The translations under genes were made by a program, and so were the position numbers. From positions 1,233,787 through 1,297,786 of the forward strand of contig NZ_LT700189.1 in NCBI RefSeq assembly GCF_900155425.1: a stretch of 64,000 nucleotides of DNA, in the 5' to 3' direction. The DNA comes from Parabacteroides massiliensis. GTDB taxonomy: Bacteria > Bacteroidota > Bacteroidia > Bacteroidales > Tannerellaceae. Shown piece after piece: positions 7,546 through 15,720 of this stretch. Position 1 is the first letter of the stretch. The number at the start of each line of letters is the position of its first letter. The notes beneath the pieces are model-generated. The model ran no database searches, had not been told where the DNA came from, and saw only the letters and a list, made by a program, of their open reading frames with translations.

Positions 7546-8631
7546 ATGAAAACAACTCCGTTTACCGACGTGCACATCGCACTCGGTGCCAAAATGCATG
7601 AATTTGCAGGTTTCAACATGCCGATCGAGTATACCGGTATTATCGACGAACACATGACCGTAGTGAACGGTGTAGGCGTGTTCGATGTTTCCCACATGGG
7701 CGAGTTCTGGGTAAAAGGCCCGAACGCCCTGGCATTCATCCAGAGCATCACCTCGAACGACGCTTCCGTGTTGCCGATCGGCAAGGCTCAATATACTTGC
7801 TTCCCGAATGACAAGGGCGGTATCGTGGACGACCTGTTGGTCTATCATTATGAACCGGAAAAATACCTGTTGGTCGTCAATGCAGGCAATATCGCCAAAG
7901 ACTGGGACTGGTGCGTAAGCCATAACACGGTAGGGGCGGAACTGGAGAACTCTTCCGACCGTACTGCACAGCTGGCTGTCCAGGGTCCGAAAGCCATCGA
8001 GGTTTTGCAACGTCTGACTCCGGTCGACCTGTCTTCCATCCCTTACTATTCGTTTGTGACAGGCGAGTTTGCCGGTTGCAAGAACGTCATCATCTCCAAT
8101 ACGGGATATACCGGAGCCGGAGGTTTCGAACTTTATTTCTATCCGGAAGAGGCCATGACGATCTGGAACGCCATCTTCGAAGCCGGCAAGCCCGAAGGTA
8201 TCAAACCGATCGGCCTGGGGGCACGCGACACGTTGCGTCTGGAAATGGGCTTCTGCCTGTACGGCAACGACCTCGACGACACTACTTCGCCGATCGAAGC
8301 CGGTCTGGGATGGATCACCAAGTTTGCCGAAGGCAAGAACTTCACCAACCGTGCCGAACTGGAACGTCAGAAGAAAGAAGGCGTTAGCCGCAAGTTGTGC
8401 GCTTTCGAACTGGTCGACAAAGGTATTCCCCGCCACGGCTACGAAATCGTAGATGCCGCAGACAACATCATCGGGGTGGTGACATCCGGAACCATGTCGC
8501 CTGTCTTGAAAAAAGGTATCGGTATGGGATATGTGAAACCTGAATTTGCGAAAGTCGGGACCGAAATCTTTATCAAAGTCCGGAATCGCAATCTGAAAGC
8601 CCAGGTCGTAAAAGCACCGTTCCGCAAGTAA
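7546..8631 (+). CDS. gcvT: Glycine cleavage system T protein (aminomethyltransferase)
   Basis: A 361-residue protein that aligns along its length with GcvT, from [26 protein letters not shown] to the C-terminal GIGMGYVK segment. GcvT takes the aminomethyl group carried by lipoylated H protein and passes it to tetrahydrofolate, releasing ammonia. The [14 protein letters not shown] folate-site segment and the [21 protein letters not shown] segment (Arg and Asp contacts) are present. The other glycine-cleavage genes are not in the window, so gcvT stands apart from gcvP and gcvH here. It likely shares a transcript with pepT. Confidence 0.96.
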   Translation: MKTTPFTDVHIALGAKMHEFAGFNMPIEYTGIIDEHMTVVNGVGVFDVSHMGEFWVKGPNALAFIQSITSNDASVLPIGKAQYTCFPNDKGGIVDDLLVYHYEPEKYLLVVNAGNIAKDWDWCVSHNTVGAELENSSDRTAQLAVQGPKAIEVLQRLTPVDLSSIPYYSFVTGEFAGCKNVIISNTGYTGAGGFELYFYPEEAMTIWNAIFEAGKPEGIKPIGLGARDTLRLEMGFCLYGNDLDDTTSPIEAGLGWITKFAEGKNFTNRAELERQKKEGVSRKLCAFELVDKGIPRHGYEIVDAADNIIGVVTSGTMSPVLKKGIGMGYVKPEFAKVGTEIFIKVRNRNLKAQVVKAPFRK

Positions 8632-8646
8632 GACGAGATAGATAGG

Positions 8647-8706
8647 AAAACCCATAGGGTTAGGAGGTGTAAAGCATAGCTTTAGCCACCGTAACCCTAT
8701 GGGTTT
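8647..8706. terminator. 60-base near-perfect hairpin downstream of gcvT
   Basis: A 16-bp stem (AAAACCCATAGGGTTA pairing with TAACCCTATGGGTTTT) encloses GGTG/CACC and an inner AAAGC-ATA-GCTTT hairpin. The arm ends in T4, so it can act as a terminator of gcvT. The structure is longer than most terminators. Confidence 0.65.
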
Positions 8707-8760
8707 TGTCGTGCTTCGGATTTTGTTGTGATTATAGTGGGGGAAATGGGAGATGTTTTG

Positions 8761-8768
8761 TAAGTTTG
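8761..8768 (+). promoter_or_regulatory. Promoter -7 box of the BASS-family transporter
   Basis: TAAGTTTG matches TAnnTTTG 28 bases ahead of the start codon. No convincing TTG was found at the expected distance upstream. Confidence 0.5.
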
Positions 8769-8796
8769 CATCCCGAATAAAAAAGAGGATATTTCT

Positions 8797-9747
8797 ATGT
8801 TGAATTTTCTGAAAAACTGGACATTGCCCGTTGCGATGCTTGCCGGAGCATTGGGGTATTTTGCTTTTGCCAATTTCGCTTTTCTGGAGCCGACAAAACC
8901 GTTCATGAATTCTTTTATCGCCTACCTGACTCCCGCTCTTATTTTTGCGCAACTATTGCTGACTTTCTGTAAAGTGCAACCGCACGAACTGCTGCCTTCT
9001 CCCTGGCATGGATGGTTGCTGTTGTTCCAGCTTGTTTCGGCTTCTCTGGTGGCCTCTTTGTTGATATTTGTGCATATGGATGGCGCCTACAAGGAGGTTT
9101 TCGAGGGTGCGATGGTCTGCCTGATCTGCCCGACGGCTACGGCAGCGGCTGTTATCACCGGCAAGTTGGGAGGGAGCGCGTCCAGCCTGACGACTTACAC
9201 GTTGTTGTCGAACATCCTGGCGGCGGTAATCGTCCCGCTGATGTTCCCGTTGGTAGAACCCCATGCCGATATAACCTTTATGGCTGCTTTCCTGAAGATA
9301 TTGAGTAAGGTGTTCCCCTTGCTGCTCTGTCCGTTTTTCCTGGCGATGCTGTTTCGCTATTTCCTACCGAGGCTGCATCATTATCTGTTGGGTTTCCGCG
9401 ATCTTGCCTTCTATCTCTGGGGTGTCGCGCTTGCCATCGTGACGGCGCAGACCGTGAAGTCTCTTGCCGAAAGCAGTGCTCCGGCAGGAGTGGAGATGCT
9501 GATAGCCTTAGCCGGGTTCGTCACCTGCGCCATCCAGTTCTATTTGGGCAAAAGGATCGGGACCCGCTATTCCGACCGCATCAGTGCCGGGCAGGCCCTC
9601 GGCCAGAAAAACACCGTACTCGCCATCTGGATGGCCTATACCTATCTGGACCCTCTTTCATCGGTCGGCCCCGGATCATACGTCCTGTGGCAAAACATTT
9701 TTAACAGCTACCAGCTTTGGAAAAAGAGGAGGAATGAAATAAAATAA
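8797..9747 (+). CDS. BASS-family (bile acid:sodium symporter-like) transporter
   Basis: A 316-residue protein with about ten hydrophobic helices. It includes the CLICPTATAAAVITGKLGG segment and the AGQALGQKNTVLAIWMAYTYLDP segment, which resemble the two crossover regions of the BASS/SBF fold. Members carry organic anions such as bile acids, pantothenate or keto acids with sodium. The substrate cannot be assigned, and nothing in the neighbourhood (gcvT upstream, an accessory cluster downstream) points to one. The protein ends in a basic tail (KKRRNEIK). Confidence 0.75.
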   Translation: MLNFLKNWTLPVAMLAGALGYFAFANFAFLEPTKPFMNSFIAYLTPALIFAQLLLTFCKVQPHELLPSPWHGWLLLFQLVSASLVASLLIFVHMDGAYKEVFEGAMVCLICPTATAAAVITGKLGGSASSLTTYTLLSNILAAVIVPLMFPLVEPHADITFMAAFLKILSKVFPLLLCPFFLAMLFRYFLPRLHHYLLGFRDLAFYLWGVALAIVTAQTVKSLAESSAPAGVEMLIALAGFVTCAIQFYLGKRIGTRYSDRISAGQALGQKNTVLAIWMAYTYLDPLSSVGPGSYVLWQNIFNSYQLWKKRRNEIK

Positions 9748-9803
9748 TGAAAGTAAGATAATATGTATGGCGAAAAATGCCTTCTAATACAAATGTTATA
9801 TGC

Positions 9804-10397
9804 TTATATTTCATTATCAATATACTTTATAACCCTACATGGGTTTCCTACGGCAACACAATTATCAGGAATAGAACGAGTGACAACGCTTCCGGCTCCG
9901 ATAACACTGTTTTTACCAATAGTTACGCCCGGTAAAACAATGCTTCCTCCTCCAATCCATGCGCCATCACAAATTTTTATAGGTAACGCATACGTTTTGC
10001 AGATTCCTGTCTTTATCTCCTCATCATTCATTATCCTTTCGTGCACTTTCGTTGAATGGGTAGCGGTATATAGCTGCACATTGGAGGCTATCAGTACGTT
10101 ATTGCCGATTTCAATGATATTGTTATCTACAAATGTGCAATTCATGTTGATGACTACCTGATTGCCAACAAAAATATGTTTCCCGTATTCACAGTGGAAA
10201 TCAATATCTAAATGAACATTTTCACCTATTTTACCGAATAATTTCTGTAAGATGTTTCTTTTCAGTTCTACATCAGCATAATCCGTATTGTTCAATTCTT
10301 TTAGTAATCTTTTAGCATTCAATGCCATTGTTGCCAATTCCTTATCACCACCATTGAATACTTCTCCTGCCAAACATTTTTCCAATTCTGTTTTCAT
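9804..10397 (-). CDS. Sugar O-acetyltransferase, maltose/galactoside acetyltransferase type
   Basis: A 197-residue protein. An N-terminal Mac-type helical segment (about residues 4-37) is followed by a left-handed beta-helix of hexapeptide repeats such as IEIGNN, WIGGGSIVLPGVTIG and VIGAGSVV. The family uses acetyl-CoA to acetylate sugar hydroxyls, with a His base. Here YTATHST puts the candidate at H114, matching H115 of LacA. It is the last of four minus-strand genes with a Crp-like regulator, an EamA permease and a GNAT. Base composition is more AT-rich than the flanking core genes. Its physiological acceptor is unknown, and xenobiotic acetylation is possible in this superfamily. Confidence 0.85.
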   Translation of the reverse strand: MKTELEKCLAGEVFNGGDKELATMALNAKRLLKELNNTDYADVELKRNILQKLFGKIGENVHLDIDFHCEYGKHIFVGNQVVINMNCTFVDNNIIEIGNNVLIASNVQLYTATHSTKVHERIMNDEEIKTGICKTYALPIKICDGAWIGGGSIVLPGVTIGKNSVIGAGSVVTRSIPDNCVAVGNPCRVIKYIDNEI

Positions 10398-10486
10398 GTC
10401 TTAGTATTTTAATAAAAATAGTTCATTGCTTTCCATAAAGTGTGAGTTTTTGTCTACAAAATAAAACATTTGGGTTTACAGTAAAT

Positions 10487-11062
10487 TTACCCTATGTTAA
10501 AAAAAGCCTTTCTTATCCTGCTTAACGATTGTTGTGTCATACCTAAGAAGGATGCGATATATCCTAAGTTGGCCCGTTGGAAAAGAGTGGGATATTCTTG
10601 CACAAAATGTTCATACCGTTCTTTGGCAGACCAGTTCAACCTGCGGATATGAGTATCTTGCAGTTTGAGGAAGTTCTCCTGTTGGAGAACTCTCATCCAA
10701 TTGGCTATATCGATGTTTGATTTATACAGGACGTTTAATGTTTCTATGGAGATGGAATAAACCAATGTATCTTCCAGAGTCTCTACATATTCAAATCCGG
10801 CTTTGTTCCTGTACAAATCCCATGAGCCGCAGGTGACATCACCTTCCAAAGAGAACCATGTGGTTATTTCTTTTCCGTTATGCAGGATGTATGAGCGTGT
10901 CATGCCTTTTTCTATGAAATAAATATGCTTGTCTAAATGGTTGGCTTGTACAATAATGGTTTTGGCAGGGAACAACTGTGGTCTCAGATTCTCTTTTAAG
11001 AGGTTTAATGAATCATCCTGCATCGGATAATATTCTTTTATTTTTCTGATTATATTGTTCAT
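10487..11062 (-). CDS. Crp/Fnr-family transcriptional regulator
   Basis: A 191-residue protein. The N-terminal half has the cyclic-nucleotide-binding-like beta barrel (LFPAKTIIVQANHLDKHIYFIEKGMTRSY..GKEITTWF). The C-terminal half is a compact helix-turn-helix with IASFLGMTQQSLSRIRK as the recognition part (about residues 168-184). The barrel lacks the classic cAMP-contact GELA segment and the Fnr-type Cys cluster, so the ligand is unclear. Short Bacteroidetes members of this type often lie beside genes they regulate, and the flanking acetyltransferase and EamA permease are the obvious candidates. Confidence 0.85.
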   Translation of the reverse strand: MNNIIRKIKEYYPMQDDSLNLLKENLRPQLFPAKTIIVQANHLDKHIYFIEKGMTRSYILHNGKEITTWFSLEGDVTCGSWDLYRNKAGFEYVETLEDTLVYSISIETLNVLYKSNIDIANWMRVLQQENFLKLQDTHIRRLNWSAKERYEHFVQEYPTLFQRANLGYIASFLGMTQQSLSRIRKAFFNIG

Positions 11063-11111
11063 TGTTGGTGACTTTTATTTGAATATTATCATTGGACTTG
11101 TAGCCAGCCCG

Positions 11112-11984
11112 TTAGTTTAGCAAAATAATCACCCCTGAACCGATGACCATGATTATTGCACCCAGCAATTTCTTTTTGATATTCTGTTCTTTGAATATCC
11201 GATATCCTAAGATGATGCTTACTAAGGTGGATAATTGGAATAGAGCCAAAGCATATCCGACATTCATGTGCGAGAAGACATAGTTTGTCGTGTATTGCAT
11301 GGTTCCGATGCATAGGACCAAACAACCGTATGCCGGCAAATGATGGCATTTTATCTGTTTCAGTTCTTTCAGAAAACGAACTTTGAAAAAGAAAAGAAGT
11401 ATAAAAGAGAAAAACGTCCCGAACCAGCACCAAAAGAAAAAAGAAACCATGGTAGAGGAATAAAGAATGACTTTCTTTATAAATATAGCTTCGATGGCTG
11501 TCAATACCATTGCCGCGATACGATACTGTATATCCTTGTTTTTTAATAGTCTCCAGGAGAAACGCTCTTGCATTGTGTCTAATACGAAGTAGCTGCCGTA
11601 AATAATTAGGATGATGCCGGCTATACCCCAGATATTGGGAATTTCGTGCAGGAAAACAATACCGACTAAAATGCCTACTACCGATTTGTAGGAATTGATC
11701 GGTCCTAAAATCGAAAGGTCTCCGCCCTGTAGCGCTTTGACTAAAAAACCATTGCCTATTGCACCGAACACTCCGGCAATGATTCCGTAATACCAGCTTA
11801 GTTCAGATACCTGTCCCCAATCTTGCCTCCATGCCGGAACGATACAAAGAATGCTCAATATGAAAAAAGTCAGGAAATTGACCAGCAGCGGATGGTTTTG
11901 TTGTTCGGTCAATTTCTTCTGAAAAACATTTCCTATCGGATTGGATAGGATACGCAGAATGAGTGAGAAGGCTGTTGCTAACAT
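11112..11984 (-). CDS. EamA/DMT-family permease
   Basis: A 290-residue protein when started at MLATAFSLILR (ATG ending at 11984). The longer frame to 12071 would overlap the GNAT gene and adds a non-hydrophobic leader, so it was rejected. Ten predicted helices in two EamA halves are visible, with GVFGAIGNGFLVKALQGGDLSILGPINSYKSVVGILVGIVFLHE in the first half and a second repeat after residue 150. Members export amino acids or other metabolites. No substrate can be assigned. It sits 49 bases upstream of the Crp-like gene on the same strand. Confidence 0.82.
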   Translation of the reverse strand: MLATAFSLILRILSNPIGNVFQKKLTEQQNHPLLVNFLTFFILSILCIVPAWRQDWGQVSELSWYYGIIAGVFGAIGNGFLVKALQGGDLSILGPINSYKSVVGILVGIVFLHEIPNIWGIAGIILIIYGSYFVLDTMQERFSWRLLKNKDIQYRIAAMVLTAIEAIFIKKVILYSSTMVSFFFWCWFGTFFSFILLFFFKVRFLKELKQIKCHHLPAYGCLVLCIGTMQYTTNYVFSHMNVGYALALFQLSTLVSIILGYRIFKEQNIKKKLLGAIIMVIGSGVIILLN

Positions 11985-12039
11985 TTGTCCATTAGATGCA
12001 TTAGAATAAAATATAGTTTTTCGGTTAAAGACATTTCTG

Positions 12040-12537
12040 TCAGCCGTGAGTCGGGGCCAGCAGAAGTTCATAGTCTATGACGTCCAGCCAACGGTCGAAC
12101 TTCAAGCCTACCTTTTTGAAGCGGGAGACTTGTTTGAACCCAAGTCTTTCATGCAAGATGTTACTGGCTTCGTTCCCCTCCGTGATGCAGGCTATCAAAG
12201 CGCAATAGCCATTTTCGCGACATGCTTCAATCAGTTTTTGCATCAGGAGCGTGCCGATCCCTTTTCCGGTATGCCCGGAAGACAGATAAACGGTCGTTTC
12301 CAGCGTATAGCGGTAGGCAGCACGCTCTTTCCATGTATGGGCATAACAATAACCGACGATTTTCTTGTCCTCCTCATAAACGAAATAAGGGAAAGATGAA
12401 GATATTTCAGTAATCCGGGTGCGCATTTCTTCTTCCTGTACCGGTTCCGTGTCGAAAGTCGCTACGCTATGCACTACATATTCATTATAAATATCCGCGA
12501 TCGCCTTCGCATCCTGAAGTTTCACCTGTCTGACCAT
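12040..12537 (-). CDS. GNAT N-acetyltransferase, phosphinothricin acetyltransferase-like
   Basis: A 165-residue GNAT protein beginning VRQVKLQDAKAIADIYNEYV. The acetyl-CoA loop, GHTGKGIGTLLMQKLIEACRENG, occupies about residues 88-110. The C-terminal NEASNILHERLGFKQV...KFDRWLDVIDYE pattern is typical of the phosphinothricin/methionine-sulfoximine acetyltransferase branch. Members acetylate amino-group substrates with acetyl-CoA in the cytoplasm, and the real substrate here may be an endogenous amino acid derivative. It is first of the four-gene minus-strand cluster, with a TATTTTTG box at 12564-12571 upstream. Confidence 0.88.
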   Translation of the reverse strand: MVRQVKLQDAKAIADIYNEYVVHSVATFDTEPVQEEEMRTRITEISSSFPYFVYEEDKKIVGYCYAHTWKERAAYRYTLETTVYLSSGHTGKGIGTLLMQKLIEACRENGYCALIACITEGNEASNILHERLGFKQVSRFKKVGLKFDRWLDVIDYELLLAPTHG

Positions 12538-12563
12538 ATCTTTATTATCTTGTATTCTTGTCG

Positions 12564-12571
12564 CAAAAATA
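12564..12571 (-). promoter_or_regulatory. Promoter -7 box for the GNAT cluster
   Basis: TATTTTTG on the minus strand, 27 bases before the GNAT start codon. It lies back to back with the plus-strand box at 12596-12603. Confidence 0.5.
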
Positions 12572-12595
12572 ATGTATTGGAAGGAAAATAATCCC

Positions 12596-12603
12596 TATTT
12601 TTG
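12596..12603 (+). promoter_or_regulatory. Promoter -7 box of the DUF695-like gene
   Basis: TATTTTTG, with a TTG at 12577-12579 (spacer of about 16, shorter than usual). Transcription from here supports the ATG at 12623 over the open frame starting at 12572. Confidence 0.5.
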
Positions 12604-12622
12604 TAAAATAATTAATATAGGT

Positions 12623-13060
12623 ATGAGATTAAGCAACGAATGGTTTACTGCTCTTTCGGAGAATGAATCCGGACAACTGGTCACCGTTTCCGGTCGTGAT
12701 GAATTAACTGAATTTATTCAGTCGGGCAAGTTCAAAGAGCGGGTGGAAATCACCTGGAAATATGAAGGTGACGACAAAGGAATGCCTTCCGAAACGCTTG
12801 CCGAAAAGATGGAAGAGGTACAGGAAGTTTTGCGTAAGGCAATGGAAAAGGACAAACTCTCGATTCTGACCGGTGTTTATACCGGAGGCGGAGAGAGGGT
12901 ATGGGTATATTATACCCGGACTGTCCGCGTCTTTGGCGAACGGTTGAACGAAGCTCTGGCCCCGTTTGAAATGTTGCCGCTCTCTATCTATACGGAGGTA
13001 GACCCCGAATGGGAGGAATATTTGGATATGTACGAGATGAAAGAATGGGCCATTGAATGA
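12623..13060 (+). CDS. DUF695-like protein of unknown function
   Basis: A 145-residue soluble, acidic protein when started at MRLSNEWFTALSEN. The RVEITWKYEGDDKGMPSETLAEKMEE segment, the ILTGVYTGGGERVWVYYTRT segment and the C-terminal DPEWEEYLDMYEM are reminiscent of DUF695 proteins. This is family recognition from memory and moderate in strength. No signal peptide or catalytic motif is evident. It stands alone between the divergent GNAT cluster and the convergent threonine operon. Confidence 0.7.
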   Translation: MRLSNEWFTALSENESGQLVTVSGRDELTEFIQSGKFKERVEITWKYEGDDKGMPSETLAEKMEEVQEVLRKAMEKDKLSILTGVYTGGGERVWVYYTRTVRVFGERLNEALAPFEMLPLSIYTEVDPEWEEYLDMYEMKEWAIE

Positions 13061-13083
13061 GATTTCGCCCGTACGGAAAAGAT

Positions 13084-13129
13084 AAAAAACAGCCTTGTTC
13101 CCGCGCTTGACACAGGAACAAGGCTGTTT
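13084..13129 (-). terminator. Terminator of the threonine operon
   Basis: A 15-bp stem, AAACAGCCTTGTTCC / GGAACAAGGCTGTTT. The T run lies on the minus strand (complement of 13084-13089), so it ends the thrA-apgM-thrC transcript and may also block convergent transcription. Confidence 0.85.
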
Positions 13130-13167
13130 CCACAATAACACAGTGGCTTTTGGAGGTAAGCCGAATA

Positions 13168-14481
13168 TTATTGTTTTAATAAATAAGATTTGAAACTTTC
13201 GAAGTCCTTGTCCATCCCGACGCTTTGTTTTTCTCCTTGCATGAAGGCTTTCAGTTTGGCGGGGATTTCGATGTCGGCCTCCAGTATTTTGTCTACCGTC
13301 CCTTTGAACTTCGCCGGATGGGCGGTTTCAAGGAACAGGCCTGTTTCGTTTGGGGACAGCCCGCTTTCTATCAATGCCTGATAGCCGCAAGCACCGTGCG
13401 GGTCCAATATGTAACCGGTCTCGTCGTACACCTGCTTCATGGTAGTCCCGATCTCTTCGTCCGTGAAACGGTAACCACTGATCAGTTGGCAGATTTCCGC
13501 ATGCGGGTTACCGTTCTTGCCGTACAAGTCCAGGATACGGGCGAAGTTACTCGGATCGCCGACATCCATCGCATTGGCAATGGTCGGGACGGAAGGGCGC
13601 GGCGTGTAGACACCCGTACGGAGATATTCCAGGAATACATCGTTGCGGTTGTTGGCTGCCACGAAGCGTTTGATCGGCAACCCCATCCGGTGGGCGAACA
13701 ATCCGGCTGTGATATTGCCGAAGTTCCCACTGGGGACGGATACGACCAGTTCGTCCGCTTTGCCCGCCTTGTCCAGTTGGGCATACGCGTTGAAGTAGTA
13801 GAATGATTGCGGAAGGAAACGCGCCACATTGATAGAGTTGGCAGAGGTCAGTTTCATGTGGCGGTTCAACTCTTCGTCCATGAAGGCTGACTTGACCAAT
13901 GCCTGGCAGTCGTCGAATGTCCCGTCTACTTCCAGTGCCGTGATGTTTTGTCCGAGCGTGGTGAACTGGCATTCCTGGATCGGGCTAACTTTCCCTTTCG
14001 GATAGAGTACATATACGTGAATGCCCGGTACGCCGAGAAAACCGTTTGCAACGGCACTCCCCGTATCTCCGGATGTGGCCACTAATACGTTCACCTGTTT
14101 CAAGCCCTCTTTCTGGATGAAATAACCTAACAGGCGGGCCATGAAGCGCCCTCCAACATCCTTAAAAGCCAAAGTCGGGCCGTGGAATAGTTCAAGGCTG
14201 TAGATATTGTCGCGTACGGGGACGACCGGTGTCTCGAACGAGAGCGTGTCCCGGACGATCGCATCGAGCGTTTCCGGCTCTATATCTTCCCCGAAGAAAG
14301 CCCGTGCTACCGTACAGGCGATTTCATGGAACGATTTGTTTTTGAGATCGGAAATCACATCTTTGTCCAAAGGCCGGATGTGTTCCGGCATATATAACCC
14401 TTTGTCACCTGCAAGACCTTTTACGACGGCTTCTTCCAGTGAGGCAAGCGGTGCTTGCTTGTTCGTGCTGTAATAGTTCAT
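13168..14481 (-). CDS. thrC: Threonine synthase
   Basis: A 437-residue PLP enzyme converting O-phosphohomoserine to threonine. The opening MNYYSTNKQAPLASLEEAVVKGLAGDKGLYMPE is typical of the bacterial class. The PLP lysine is K107 in LAFKDVGGRF, and ATSGDTGSAVANGF forms the phosphate-binding loop. Its start codon overlaps the stop of the preceding phosphoglycerate-mutase-like gene by 4 bases (14478-14481), so translation is probably coupled. It is the last gene of the operon, before a strong terminator. Confidence 0.97.
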   Translation of the reverse strand: MNYYSTNKQAPLASLEEAVVKGLAGDKGLYMPEHIRPLDKDVISDLKNKSFHEIACTVARAFFGEDIEPETLDAIVRDTLSFETPVVPVRDNIYSLELFHGPTLAFKDVGGRFMARLLGYFIQKEGLKQVNVLVATSGDTGSAVANGFLGVPGIHVYVLYPKGKVSPIQECQFTTLGQNITALEVDGTFDDCQALVKSAFMDEELNRHMKLTSANSINVARFLPQSFYYFNAYAQLDKAGKADELVVSVPSGNFGNITAGLFAHRMGLPIKRFVAANNRNDVFLEYLRTGVYTPRPSVPTIANAMDVGDPSNFARILDLYGKNGNPHAEICQLISGYRFTDEEIGTTMKQVYDETGYILDPHGACGYQALIESGLSPNETGLFLETAHPAKFKGTVDKILEADIEIPAKLKAFMQGEKQSVGMDKDFESFKSYLLKQ

Positions 14482-15680
14482 ACTAATTCTTTTATAAATT
14501 CGTCTTTCTCTAATATGCCGTATTTCCCTTCCAGTACGGAGAACTCGTCGAAACGTGTCACGCCGTCAGGCTCTTGTCCCGGTTTATAGATGAGGAATGG
14601 GACGGGAATGTTCGTATGCGTGCGGATGGCACAAGGAGTCGGATGGTCGGGTAGGACGGCAATCGCCACCGGCTCATCCCATTTCTGCAACTCTTCGAAG
14701 ATAATGCCGATGGCTCGTTTGTCCAGATCCTCGATGGTCCGGATTTTCAGATCGACATCCCCTTCGTGTCCGGCTTCGTCGCTGGCTTCGACATGCAGGT
14801 AGACAAAATCGTTTGTCTTCAATGCTTCGAGAGCGGCATGCGCCTTTCCTTCATAGTTCGTGTCGTAGAGCCCGGTAGCACCTTCCACATCGATCACCTT
14901 CAATCCGGCATATACGCCTATGCCCCGTATCAGATCGACGGCCGAGATGACGGCCCCCTGCTTGAAGCCATACATTTCCTGCATGGTCTGCATAGCCGGA
15001 CGATATCCCGGCGACCAGGGCCATATGCTGTTTGCCGGGTCTTTCCCGATGGCGATACGCCGGCGGTTGACGGGGTGGTCTTTCAGTATCTCCTGCGATT
15101 TCAGGATCAGGTCGTTCAGCAGCTCGGCCGTTTCTTGTGCTTCGGGGACTTCCGGCTTGATCATCAAGGGGCGGAAGGGATGGAGAGGCACATCGTGCGG
15201 GGGAGTGCAATCCAGGCGTTTGTCGCCTCCTTTCACCACTAACAGATGGCGGTAAGACACACCGGTATAGAAATGTATGCGGTCGGACCCAAACTGTTCG
15301 TTCAGAAAGCAGATCAGTTCATTTGCTTCTTCCGTGGTGATATGGCCGGATGAATGGTTCTTCAGAATGTCGCCTTCCACGCAGACCAGGTTACAGCGCA
15401 TGGCCATTTCACCCGGTTTCAGGTCATATCCGATGCTGGCCGCTTCCAGCACGCCCCGCCCTTCGTAGACGGTCGGGAGGTCGTAACCTAATACGGCCAT
15501 ATTCGCCACTTCACTTCCAGGATGGAAACCGTCGGCAACGGTCTTCATACGTCCGGTAACCCCCATTTCGGCCAGTTTGTCCATATAGGGAGTGTCCGCA
15601 TACTGCATCGGGGTCTTGCCGCCCAAAGCTTCTATCGGCTCGTCGGCCATACCGTCTCCCAAGATGATTATACTTTTCAT
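14478..15680 (-). CDS. Cofactor-independent phosphoglycerate mutase-like protein, probable homoserine kinase analog
   Basis: A 400-residue protein of the archaeal-type ApgM/alkaline phosphatase superfamily: MKSIIILGDGMADEP (metal Asp), GSEVANM with the nucleophile-like Ser near residue 56, and C-terminal DEAGHEGD and VAVLPDHPTP metal-binding segments. The fixed position between thrA and thrC, where homoserine kinase is needed and no GHMP-type ThrB is present, argues that it supplies O-phosphohomoserine. I recall that this family has been proposed and genetically supported as a ThrB replacement in Bacteroides, but I cannot verify that here. Plain phosphoglycerate mutase activity is the alternative. 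Confidence 0.82.
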   Translation of the reverse strand: MKSIIILGDGMADEPIEALGGKTPMQYADTPYMDKLAEMGVTGRMKTVADGFHPGSEVANMAVLGYDLPTVYEGRGVLEAASIGYDLKPGEMAMRCNLVCVEGDILKNHSSGHITTEEANELICFLNEQFGSDRIHFYTGVSYRHLLVVKGGDKRLDCTPPHDVPLHPFRPLMIKPEVPEAQETAELLNDLILKSQEILKDHPVNRRRIAIGKDPANSIWPWSPGYRPAMQTMQEMYGFKQGAVISAVDLIRGIGVYAGLKVIDVEGATGLYDTNYEGKAHAALEALKTNDFVYLHVEASDEAGHEGDVDLKIRTIEDLDKRAIGIIFEELQKWDEPVAIAVLPDHPTPCAIRTHTNIPVPFLIYKPGQEPDGVTRFDEFSVLEGKYGILEKDEFIKELV

Positions 15681-15690
15681 ATCAGTCTTT

Positions 15691-15720
15691 CATAATTGTC
15701 AATTATCAATTGACAATTGT
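15691..15720. repeat. CAATTGA-type repeats forming a hairpin in the thrA-apgM gap
   Basis: Perfect 11-base arms AATTGTCAATT (15694-15704) and AATTGACAATT (15708-15718) with a 3-base loop fill most of the 40-base gap. Confidence 0.75.

Noticed and set aside
11985-12071. Longer N-terminus for the EamA permease at 11112-11984
   Set aside because: It would overlap the GNAT gene by 32 bases, is not hydrophobic, and the family match starts at MLATAFSLILR.
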